The notes under the pieces are model-generated. The model was not told where the DNA came from. It did not search any database and saw only the letters and a program-made list of their open reading frames with translations. This document shows, piece by piece, positions 50,042-58,008 of a stretch of 64,000 nt of DNA. This DNA comes from Pseudomonas triclosanedens (GTDB lineage: Bacteria > Pseudomonadota > Gammaproteobacteria > Pseudomonadales > Pseudomonadaceae). The DNA lies in contig NZ_CP113432.1 of NCBI RefSeq assembly GCF_026686735.1, positions 3,957,001-4,021,000 on the forward strand, read 5' to 3'. Positions within the stretch are counted from its first letter, which is position 1. Each line of letters begins with the position of its first letter. A program made the translations under genes and the position numbers.

Positions 50042-50621
50042 CCCGATACTCCTTAATAAGATAAGATTCCACCTGGGCAAGATTTTCCGAAGCATCTACA
50101 ACCCGTACGGTATATTTCTCAATCCTACCAAATTCCTTAAGCGGCACATCTAACAAAAACAGGCCCCACCCAGCAATAGCAGATTTATCTGCAATATCCA
50201 TTGGCAGCTCAATTGGAGTTACAGAGTGACCCACAATTGAATCCCTTAATGCCAGATCATGCTGAAGAACAAAGCATCCAACACTGCCGTCTTTCCGAAG
50301 GAAGGTAATAGCCAAGTCCAAACGGTGCACCGAGTTCTTTATTCTTGACTTATTTCTAATCTCAATATTGAAAGCAAAAATATACTTACCATCTTTTGGC
50401 ACATAGTTAATCCCCTCAACCAGATAAAGAGAGAGATTATCTTTCTGCAAAAAATGCGCCTCTTCCGCAATTGCTGTAGCTCGCCCAGCTACAATGGCGC
50501 TCTGTCTAGCATATAGAGCTGCCAGAATAGCTATCAGAAGAGACAGGATAGAAACCGCTCTCTCTACGGTCCAATCTATAGATGTTAGATATTCAATCAT
50601 ATAATTTAAAAAATCTTTCAT
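50034..50621 (-). CDS. Unrecognised membrane-anchored protein in the RT operon
   Basis: A 195-residue protein with one N-terminal transmembrane helix (about residues 21-38, AVSILSLLIAILAALYA), a short coiled helix, and then a beta-rich domain (KYIFAFNIEIRNKSRIKNSV, residues 79 to 98, onward) of Ig-like appearance. It follows the two-helix membrane protein after 58 nt and overlaps the next gene. No family recognised. Confidence 0.65.
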   Translation of the reverse strand: MKDFLNYMIEYLTSIDWTVERAVSILSLLIAILAALYARQSAIVAGRATAIAEEAHFLQKDNLSLYLVEGINYVPKDGKYIFAFNIEIRNKSRIKNSVHRLDLAITFLRKDGSVGCFVLQHDLALRDSIVGHSVTPIELPMDIADKSAIAGWGLFLLDVPLKEFGRIEKYTVRVVDASENLAQVESYLIKEYRVV

Positions 50622-50679
50622 CCCTCATGTGAAGAGCAGAGAAGCGCCTTGTGGATTCGGGGTTCTTTCAGAGACTCTG

Positions 50680-51369
50680 CTAGGAAATTCTATAGTGTCT
50701 CTCGCCGGAAAGTTTTATTTCCAAATCCGGCATCGAACTATTGATAAAATCCAAGAACCCACACACTCGCACCTCGTCCTCAAAAACGTTACGGGATGCC
50801 GGCTCTTCAAATTCCAGATAGAGCCCTAAAAACATCTCATACATCAGAACTGCATGCTGCCTTTTGTCAAATCCCCCCTCCCCAAAAGACTTGCTGATCC
50901 TTTCCATAAATTGCTCTAACACCTTAAGTTTCTTTCTGTATTCAACTGAAACGGCAAACACTGCCACATCCGCTTGCGGATAAATCAAAAAATAGAGCCC
51001 TCGCTTTTGCATCAGCGACATGGATATACGGAACTCCTGCGGGGCCGACTCAACAAAGCCACAGAACACTTTAAAATGATCAGCCCTTTCCCTAGTAACT
51101 CTAGAGTAAATGCTTTCCGAATAAGTCTTCAGCGCATAATACACACCCAGTATCGTGGCTAACGCTACACAAACCTCAAGCGTGCTTTTAAGCAGCCACA
51201 AGGAATTTTCAAAGTGTGCTTTTGCAAATCTTATACACTCTTCAGAAAGACAAAACCGCAACCCCTCCCCCTGCGATGAATTATACGCAGAGGCAACCGA
51301 AAGAGTTAAGCCAAGGAGAAACAAAACGAAAACAAGGAAAAATGGAACCCTAATGCTCTTTGCGCTCAT
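50680..51369 (-). CDS. Two-helix membrane protein, retron-Ec48-effector-like
   Basis: A 229-residue protein with two transmembrane helices (about 9-28 and 58-80) separated by a short loop with FCLSEEC (Cys40, Cys45), then a soluble domain of about 145 residues. The two helices, the C-x4-C loop and the place directly behind an RT fit the membrane effector of retron Ec48-type systems, which perforates the inner membrane when triggered. It overlaps the RT stop by 20 nt, so they are co-translated. Effector identity rests on architecture and context. Confidence 0.72.
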   Translation of the reverse strand: MSAKSIRVPFFLVFVLFLLGLTLSVASAYNSSQGEGLRFCLSEECIRFAKAHFENSLWLLKSTLEVCVALATILGVYYALKTYSESIYSRVTRERADHFKVFCGFVESAPQEFRISMSLMQKRGLYFLIYPQADVAVFAVSVEYRKKLKVLEQFMERISKSFGEGGFDKRQHAVLMYEMFLGLYLEFEEPASRNVFEDEVRVCGFLDFINSSMPDLEIKLSGERHYRIS

Positions 51370-52519
51370 TATATGTCGGCCTAATATCTAACAATGCCCG
51401 CCTCATTGCTTTTGCTTGAGCAAAATACGTTCTCTGAACGAGATTCAGCCTATTCTGCAGCCGATTATATCTCGCATAGTAATGATAGGTATCGAGCGCC
51501 ACCGCAGCGTCTGCCACAACACCATCAAAGAGGCCGACACATCTATAAAGATCTTTCTTCGAAGGTAGAGGCAATATACCCTTGAGCACTCTTCGATACC
51601 TACTGTACTTAGCATGCCCCACCCTTTTGAGCTTATTAACACGCCCCGACGTCCGCTCAAACAGCCGTCGATAATCGGGAGAAGTTCTAGAGTTTGGCTG
51701 AGAAGCAAGCACCTCTAACTGCCTTACTGCTGCACGGATATTATTAACTTCAACCTGTGGCATTTGCGGTGTTGGAAAGTTAACTCGCAAGCCGTGAACT
51801 TTTACATGCGTATTCCCTTGGTAATGTACGCCACTTTTCCCCTCGTTTAATGAGAGTCCTTTCCCCTCAATCATCCCTCTAATACGCGACTCAACTCGTG
51901 AGAAGTCATAATTAGCCCTTATCGACGACACAGTAATATCATCAACAAGTCGAGTATACTTAAGTCCCTCACGAGAAAGCTGTCGAGCCAGCCTAGGCTC
52001 TTCCTTGTAGAAGCACAAATTCGCCAAATGACTTGACGTCGACGCACCTTGCGGGACAAAACCGTTCAGAGTACAGATATCTGTTAGAGCATCAGAAACT
52101 TCAGGAGAGAAAGAAAAGAAATCACTAAAAACATCTTCCACAACAGATGATTCGATGTGGTCAAAGAATTTTGTTATATCAATCTTAAGAACACTTTTCG
52201 AAAGGCAATGAACCTTAACGCAACTGATATAGTCGCGAGGAAAGTCAGGATCACTTATAGAACCATAGAGATATTGTGGATAACGAACCAACTCCGCCAA
52301 TATGCTCTTCTTTATCTTTCTTTGTATTTTTCTAATTAAAGAATGCGGGCGATATACAAGCCTATCACCACCATGAAGCCGGTGAGGCGTATAACGCTGA
52401 TCTGCGGGCAGGTTGAGAGCTTGGTATAAAAGCTGCTCTTCGATTCGAAGGGCACTAGCCAGATTGGCTAAGGAGGAAATGGAGTTTTCTGTCAGTTTTA
52501 CAAAGTCGAACTCATCCAT
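51350..52519 (-). CDS. Retron-like reverse transcriptase
   Basis: A 389-residue RT. Palm motifs in order: KIDITKFFD (112-120, first catalytic Asp114), PQGASTSSHLANL (156-168), the YxDD box written LVDD (191-194), LNEGKSG (224-230) and KVHGLRVN (240-247), which corresponds to the retron VTG segment. Retron features are the PQG-TS-LAN box and the GLKYTR lead-in. The Tyr-to-Leu change in YxDD is unusual. A structured element lies 20 nt upstream and a two-helix membrane protein overlaps its end. It lacks maturase and endonuclease domains, so not a group II intron. Confidence 0.85.
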   Translation of the reverse strand: MDEFDFVKLTENSISSLANLASALRIEEQLLYQALNLPADQRYTPHRLHGGDRLVYRPHSLIRKIQRKIKKSILAELVRYPQYLYGSISDPDFPRDYISCVKVHCLSKSVLKIDITKFFDHIESSVVEDVFSDFFSFSPEVSDALTDICTLNGFVPQGASTSSHLANLCFYKEEPRLARQLSREGLKYTRLVDDITVSSIRANYDFSRVESRIRGMIEGKGLSLNEGKSGVHYQGNTHVKVHGLRVNFPTPQMPQVEVNNIRAAVRQLEVLASQPNSRTSPDYRRLFERTSGRVNKLKRVGHAKYSRYRRVLKGILPLPSKKDLYRCVGLFDGVVADAAVALDTYHYYARYNRLQNRLNLVQRTYFAQAKAMRRALLDIRPTYNERKEH

Positions 52520-52539
52520 AAGCGACCTATGAGTAGGGT

Positions 52540-52634
52540 ATCGACCTGACTTCCCCGAACGGGGCCGCAGAGCAGAGCTGTTTGCATCAAGACTACCCTG
52601 AAGAATCTGCCTCCGCTCTGCAAGTCAGGCCGAT
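52540..52634 (-). ncRNA. Candidate retron msr-msd or regulatory RNA
   Basis: On the minus strand, 20 nt before the RT start. Outer arms are a 13-bp inverted repeat (+ strand ATCGACCTGACTT 52540-52552, AAGTCAGGCCGAT 52622-52634; one G-U pair). Inside are a tight hairpin CCCC-GAAC-GGGG (52553-52564) and an 11-bp stem (GCAGAGCAGAG 52567-52577, CTCCGCTCTGC 52611-52621) with a 33-nt loop. Terminal a1/a2-type pairing beside an RT fits a retron RNA, but 95 nt is short; hairpins up to 52726 may belong to it. Confidence 0.55.
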
Positions 52635-52750
52635 CACTGGGGGTCTACTGTCGGCCCTAGGCAAAATCTTGGGCCGCCCTCCCACTTGGCGCTGCAAGCA
52701 ACACCGCCGACTGGAATCCAATCGGCAAACTTCGGGCTTTTCAGTCTTGA

Positions 52751-52884
52751 GTGTCACAGTTGGGTGGTACACCCTGGCGTTACACCACCCCACCCTCCGC
52801 CTCCCCCCGCCTTCACGTAACGTATGGGTTGACTTCAGGTTATGTGACACTGATATTTTAGTGACACACCCATTAGTTACACCA
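52751..52884. promoter_or_regulatory. Repeated motifs upstream of the second serine recombinase
   Basis: GTGTCAC at 52751, GTGACAC at 52844 and 52861, and GTTACACCA at 52779 and 52876. The mixed direct and inverted copies immediately before a resolvase gene are what a res site or autoregulatory region would look like. Confidence 0.45.
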
Positions 52885-52899
52885 ATAGGAGGCCTCGAC

Positions 52900-53460
52900 A
52901 TGGCAGACATTGCCTACCTGCGAGTAAGCAGCACAGACCAAGACACTGATCGACAGCTGGCGGATTCAGGCCTGGAGTTCCTCCGGGTTTTCAGCGACAA
53001 GGCGAGCGGGAAGGACGCCTCTCGTCCTGGCCTGACGGATCTGTTCAAGGCTGTTCGCCCAGGCGATACCGTCCACGTTCACAGCATCGACCGGCTGGCG
53101 AGAAACCTTCGAGACCTCTGCGACATCGTCCAAAGGTTGACCAGTGATGGAGTATCGGTTCGCTTCCACAAAGAGAACCTCACCTTCCGCCCGGATCAGG
53201 AAGACCCGTTCGCCAAGATGATGCTTCACGTCATCGGAGCATGTGCGGAGTTTGAGCGGGCGATGATTCGAGGGAGACAGGCCGAGGGAATTGCGAAGGC
53301 GAAAGCCAAGGGCATCTATAAAGGAAGGCCCGCGAGCATTGACGCAGCCCAGGTGGTGGAGCTACTGGACTCAGGACTGGGGGCAACTGAAGTGGCACAA
53401 CGTCTGGGCATCAGCCGCCAGTCCGTCTACAGGCTGGCAAAGCAGGGAGCCACTGCCTGA
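52900..53460 (+). CDS. Serine recombinase (resolvase/DNA invertase)
   Basis: A 186-residue recombinase of Tn3-resolvase/Hin size. Catalytic Ser10 in YLRVSSTDQD, Arg in HSIDRLARNLRDL, EFERAMIRGRQAEGIAKAKAKG (residues 124 to 145) in the E-helix region, and C-terminal HTH (GATEVAQRLGISRQSVYRL). The ATG at 52900 follows AGGAGG; the 106-residue upstream extension of the frame covers the repeated motifs and is rejected. Confidence 0.93.
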   Translation: MADIAYLRVSSTDQDTDRQLADSGLEFLRVFSDKASGKDASRPGLTDLFKAVRPGDTVHVHSIDRLARNLRDLCDIVQRLTSDGVSVRFHKENLTFRPDQEDPFAKMMLHVIGACAEFERAMIRGRQAEGIAKAKAKGIYKGRPASIDAAQVVELLDSGLGATEVAQRLGISRQSVYRLAKQGATA

Positions 53461-53477
53461 TTGCAGGAGGCGTCGAT

Positions 53478-53532
53478 GACTGGTGGGGCGTATTTGTTTT
53501 TTCGCTCCACCATACCCCTCAAGGCACCAGTC
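53478..53532. terminator. Inverted repeat between convergent recombinase and hsdR
   Basis: GACTGGTG (53478-53485) and CACCAGTC (53525-53532), perfect 8-bp arms with a second TGGTGG/CCACCA pairing and a six-T run inside. It lies exactly between the two convergent stops and probably ends transcription both ways. Confidence 0.65.
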
Positions 53533-56500
53533 TCACCGAACAGCCGAGTACACACTCTCACCAGCCCCGTAGTAACTCGTGAAGATATGATGGAAGGCTA
53601 GCTCGCACTTCTCGTTGTAGATGCCCTCGTCGTAGCTTTCAGGCAATCCACGGTCGAAGACAATCTCAAGGGTACGCCGCACATCACTCCTAGCCCTGTC
53701 CTTCTTGCGCCAATCGAGAACCAGCTTCTCGGACTTCAGTGTCTCCAGAAGCTCCTTGCAGACCTTCTTCACCTGCGCCCTTTCCTTCTCTGCAAGCTCA
53801 GGCACTGGCTTGGTCAGGATGTCGAACAGAGCCAGCTCTTCCTCCGAGAGGTTCTCGCGGATAGCCCGTTGATCCTCGATCTGCAGATCAGCAGTGAGTT
53901 CCAGCAACTGCTTGAAGAACACCTCAATGTTCAGGCTGCCTGAGTTATACGCATCGATCAGTTTCTGGAACTTCTCCATGAAGTCCTTACGAGTGGGGTT
54001 CTCGGTCAGCATGGTTTCCAGCTTCATGCTCAGCAAGGCCCGGAGCTTCTCGGCCTCGGTGCGCTTGCGCCCCTGATTGAACTTCTCCTTGAGTTTCTCG
54101 AAGTCGATCTTGCTGAGGTCATGCAATGGCTGATCATCGCCTTCCTTGATGATGTAAGGCACCGGAGCAATGGAACGATCCAGCAAATCCTCGACCTGCT
54201 GCATTACCTCGGAGATGTCGACGGGAGGAGCCAATGCCTTGATCTTCTGGGCAATGACAGAGATCAGCACAGCGTCAGGAGCAAGCTCATTGGCATCTGG
54301 ATCAGGAAGAATCGCTCGATAGACCCGAGACACAATCCTGGCCTGACTCATGAAGCTGTTCTTGATTTCCTCATTGGCAATGAGTTGCTCAACAGCATCG
54401 TCTAGCTTGGCCACCTTCTCGAAGCCTTGAGCATCCTTGATGGCCTGTGCATTCACACCATGCTCGGACAGGAACGTGATCCCCCTAGCAAGCAGGTGCT
54501 TCAAGTACTCGACCAGCTCGGCTTTGTTCTTGATCGGCTCACCCTCACCACCTTCACCAGAAGAAGCCCCACCATAGATCGCCAAGGCTTCCTGCAGCTT
54601 ACGGAAGACACCCACATAGTCGACGATCAGCCCCGCTTCTTTACCAGGATACTTCCGATTGGCCCGAGCGATGGTCTGCATCAGGGTGTGGTTCTTCATG
54701 GGCTTGTCGAGGTAAATGGTCGAGCAAGATGGCACGTCAAAGCCGGTGATCCACATGGCACATACGAAGACCAAGCGCAGGGGATCCTTCGAGTCCTTGA
54801 ACTTCTCGCCCAGGTTCTCCTCGTTCATGCGCTTACGGTGCGGAAGAATGTCCAGCCCCTTGTCGGCTAGCTCCTTCACTTCGTTCTGGCTCTGGGAGAC
54901 AACCACAGCCATATCGGTCGATGTCATCACCTGAATCTTGTGCTGCAACTCCTCCTGCTGCTCCTTGGGAGCCTTTGCGAGCTGAGCCTTCAGATCAGCT
55001 AGATACGTCTTCCAGTGATCTTGAACCTTGTTGTACATGCGGACGGCGGTGGCCTTGTCGATGCATACCAGCATGGCCTTGCCCTGGTAACCACGACCAA
55101 CGAAGTGGTTCACCAGATCCTTGGCGATGGCCTCAAGGCGATCCTCTCGGGTGATCAGGTGGTACTCACGGGCGAAGACCTGCTCGACTTTGCGCTCCTG
55201 CTCCTCATCCAGCTCGGCCTCTTCGAGTAGCGCCGCCATGTCCTCGTTGAGGTTGTCGTTGATGAGCTGCATCTCGGGAATGCGGTTCTCGTAGTACAGC
55301 GGAACCGTGGCACCGTCAGCGATGGACTGGCCGAAGTCATAGACCGAGATGTAGTCACCGAAGACCTCTTTGGTCTTCTCTTCGCCAGCCATCAGCGGCG
55401 TCCCGGTGAAGCCCAGGAAGGCGGCATTGGGGAGTGCCGTCCTCATGTTCATGGCCAGGGTGTCGTACTGGGAGCGGTGAGCTTCGTCGGTGATGACGAT
55501 GATGTCCTGGCGATCAGAGAGCTTCGGGTAGACCTCGCCCTTCTTGGTGCCGAACTTCTGGATCAAGGTGAAGACGTAGCGGTGATCTTCGCTGAGCAAC
55601 TGCTTGAGATGAGCACCGCTGGTAGCATGTGCCTCGACCTCACCCACAGCACCTGTAGCGGCGAAGGTCTTGTAGATTTGCTCGTCCAGCTCGTTGCGGT
55701 CAGTGACGATCACGAACGTCCAGTTGCCTGGGATCTTGCGCAGGATCTTCTGAGCGAAGAAGACCATCGACAGAGACTTGCCTGACCCTTGGGTGTGCCA
55801 GAAGACACCCAGCCGCCCAGCCTGATCCTTGGGGCGATCCTTCGTACGCCAGACCTCAGCAATGGCTTTATTGACCCCGAGGTACTGGTGATTCTTGGCG
55901 ATCTTCTTGATCACACCACCAGCCACGTCCTCGAAGACGGTGAAGTTCTCGATGATATCCAAGATCCGCGATGGCTCACCAATTCCCCTGATCGCCGTTT
56001 CAAGGGATACAACGCCTTTCTCCCCCTCATCGTTGATCCGCTTCCACTCGAACAGATGCTCCCAGGGCGAGAAGGTACTACCCACCACCGTCTGAGAGCC
56101 GTTCGACAGAATCAGCGCGCCGTTGTAGGTGAAGAGCTGGGGGATGACGGTGCGGTAGTCGGTGAGGTTGTCATCGTAGGCGGCCTTGAGCGTCTTATGC
56201 GTCGCCTTCAACTCGACGAACAACAACGGGATACCGTTCACGAAGCCAAGCAGATCAGTGCGTCGGGTGTGGTAGTCCCCCTTCACCCAGAACTGGGAGG
56301 CGAGGAAGAAGTCGTTCTCCTCAACATTGCCCCAGTCGATGACCTTGGCCACCTTGAGCGTGTTATGCCCGTACTCATCGTTAACCGAAACAGGCACCCC
56401 ATCCTTTAGCAGCCGGTAGACCTCCTGATTGGCGTTGACCGGCAGCAGCTTGGAGCGATCTCTGGTCAATTCCTCGACCACCAGGTCGATGGCCTCACTA

Positions 56501-56715
56501 GGCAGATCAGGGTTCAGGTTGCCGAGCGCAGCCCGCAGACGCCCCTCCAGCACCACATCCTGCTGGGTCTGGCGACCTTCGCTGGAGGAACTACCGGTCC
56601 ACTCTGCGTAGAGGTTTCCGGTTTCCCAACCGAGAGACTCGAACAGCGCGATGGCTGGCTGCTCGACCAACGTGTCCTCGGAATAGTCGTGCGAATGCGG
56701 TGCTGCTGGACTCAT
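53533..56715 (-). CDS. hsdR: Type I restriction enzyme R subunit
   Basis: A 1060-residue DNA translocase-nuclease, usual length. The N-terminal nuclease has LLFVELKAT (catalytic Glu168, Lys170). The SF2 helicase has Walker A QGSGKS (309-314), DEAH (410-413) and GFTGTPL. The C-terminal helical part binds HsdM/HsdS. It cleaves unmodified DNA far from the recognition site. It follows hsdS after 15 nt in the order M-S-R on the minus strand. The frame is intact, so the system is likely active. Confidence 0.95.
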   Translation of the reverse strand: MSPAAPHSHDYSEDTLVEQPAIALFESLGWETGNLYAEWTGSSSSEGRQTQQDVVLEGRLRAALGNLNPDLPSEAIDLVVEELTRDRSKLLPVNANQEVYRLLKDGVPVSVNDEYGHNTLKVAKVIDWGNVEENDFFLASQFWVKGDYHTRRTDLLGFVNGIPLLFVELKATHKTLKAAYDDNLTDYRTVIPQLFTYNGALILSNGSQTVVGSTFSPWEHLFEWKRINDEGEKGVVSLETAIRGIGEPSRILDIIENFTVFEDVAGGVIKKIAKNHQYLGVNKAIAEVWRTKDRPKDQAGRLGVFWHTQGSGKSLSMVFFAQKILRKIPGNWTFVIVTDRNELDEQIYKTFAATGAVGEVEAHATSGAHLKQLLSEDHRYVFTLIQKFGTKKGEVYPKLSDRQDIIVITDEAHRSQYDTLAMNMRTALPNAAFLGFTGTPLMAGEEKTKEVFGDYISVYDFGQSIADGATVPLYYENRIPEMQLINDNLNEDMAALLEEAELDEEQERKVEQVFAREYHLITREDRLEAIAKDLVNHFVGRGYQGKAMLVCIDKATAVRMYNKVQDHWKTYLADLKAQLAKAPKEQQEELQHKIQVMTSTDMAVVVSQSQNEVKELADKGLDILPHRKRMNEENLGEKFKDSKDPLRLVFVCAMWITGFDVPSCSTIYLDKPMKNHTLMQTIARANRKYPGKEAGLIVDYVGVFRKLQEALAIYGGASSGEGGEGEPIKNKAELVEYLKHLLARGITFLSEHGVNAQAIKDAQGFEKVAKLDDAVEQLIANEEIKNSFMSQARIVSRVYRAILPDPDANELAPDAVLISVIAQKIKALAPPVDISEVMQQVEDLLDRSIAPVPYIIKEGDDQPLHDLSKIDFEKLKEKFNQGRKRTEAEKLRALLSMKLETMLTENPTRKDFMEKFQKLIDAYNSGSLNIEVFFKQLLELTADLQIEDQRAIRENLSEEELALFDILTKPVPELAEKERAQVKKVCKELLETLKSEKLVLDWRKKDRARSDVRRTLEIVFDRGLPESYDEGIYNEKCELAFHHIFTSYYGAGESVYSAVR

Positions 56716-56730
56716 GCGCCTGAACTCCTT

Positions 56731-58008
56731 TTAGGTCGGCATGGGGATATCGGATACGTCGATCTCACCGGAGATTAGCTTGGGAAGGAGCAGGTCTCTC
56801 TGGGCTCGAAGGTTAGTGTTTTTCTCCACTAGCTTACGGCATAAGCGCATCAATGGGCTTGCTATAGCTAACCATGCTTCTTGAAGACCTTGATCCGGAA
56901 GCACAATTTGGAACTTTCTAAAGTCCTTCAGAATTATCCTGGGAATTGCAACACCAGAAACACAGCCTTTCATTCGAGCGATAGTTTCAGGGTGCCTAAG
57001 CAAACAAACCAAGAGATCCGACACAGACTTATTGGCCGGGCGAAGAATTGCAATTGATGACAACAAGACCAAATCCTGATCTTTCTCGACCGAAAAGATG
57101 TGCTTTAGGTAGCTTCCATCCTTCGCAACTAAAATATCGCCAACCATCGGCTTGCAATTATTCCTTACAAGCTCATCATAATCCGATTGAGATATCCTTC
57201 TGCACTTAGAGACATCAACACCCCAGTCATGCATGTCTTTAACCGAAGCCATGGGCATCCCAGTCTCTGCAGTTGGAGGGCTTTTATGTGCTCCATCAGT
57301 AATCAGGTCGCAGACTTCTTCTAACTTAACAACACCCCACCCTTCAGGAATCAACCCAAGCTCACTCTCCTTGAACTCCACCTCCTCGTGCCCCGGAAAG
57401 CGGAACTGAACGAACCACTCCTCATACAATCGCCGCGCCATTTCTTCGAGGATCTCGATGCGGCGCGTGTTGTTTTCGATGAGATCGTCGTAGCTTGTTA
57501 TAACTATTGAAATCTTCTTCTGAACAGCCACAGGCGGCAACAAAAATCGAAATCGCTTAATATCCCTAGCGCTTATATGCGGGACATTGACGCCAGTTAG
57601 AATGGAGAGTACATAATCGGTAAATCCTGGACTTCCGATTATGCAACGCAGATAATCGGTCTGAAGGGTTTTAGCACCTCGCAGACGCGCGACACGTTGA
57701 ACCAAGAGCGCAGGAGTGTCACTACGCTTAATCCTGGCATACTTCAATCCAGCGCTAATCCAGGGTCGATCCATCGCGAGAATTATGTCGCCTTCCCTAA
57801 GATGAAACGCATCGTATCTTTGGTAATCAGCAACAGGCCATCTTTTGGCCTTATCCCAGCGCAACTCTCCTTGAGCAACATTGTCGCCACGCAGTAAGCG
57901 CACATCGTTCTGATCGTCTGTATAACCCGCGCTTTTAAATGGATACCCCGCTACCAAGTCAACATAGTCTTCTAGATTAACCTCCTCCCAAGAAGTCTCT
58001 GCAGTCAT
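56731..58008 (-). CDS. hsdS: Type I restriction-modification specificity subunit
   Basis: A 425-residue specificity protein with two target-recognition domains (about 1-145 and 210-360), each followed by a conserved helical spacer; the central one reads [20 protein letters not shown], residues 173 to 192. It sets the bipartite DNA site recognised by the whole enzyme. It overlaps hsdM by ATGA. The target domains are more AT-rich than the flanking genes, as usual for swapped segments. No homopolymer tract suggesting phase variation was seen. Confidence 0.93.
   Translation of the reverse strand: MTAETSWEEVNLEDYVDLVAGYPFKSAGYTDDQNDVRLLRGDNVAQGELRWDKAKRWPVADYQRYDAFHLREGDIILAMDRPWISAGLKYARIKRSDTPALLVQRVARLRGAKTLQTDYLRCIIGSPGFTDYVLSILTGVNVPHISARDIKRFRFLLPPVAVQKKISIVITSYDDLIENNTRRIEILEEMARRLYEEWFVQFRFPGHEEVEFKESELGLIPEGWGVVKLEEVCDLITDGAHKSPPTAETGMPMASVKDMHDWGVDVSKCRRISQSDYDELVRNNCKPMVGDILVAKDGSYLKHIFSVEKDQDLVLLSSIAILRPANKSVSDLLVCLLRHPETIARMKGCVSGVAIPRIILKDFRKFQIVLPDQGLQEAWLAIASPLMRLCRKLVEKNTNLRAQRDLLLPKLISGEIDVSDIPMPT

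Noticed and set aside
51350..52519. Group II intron maturase
   Set aside because: No maturase X or HNH domain follows the RT palm, and no intron domain V-like hairpin was seen; the motifs and neighbours fit a retron-type RT better.
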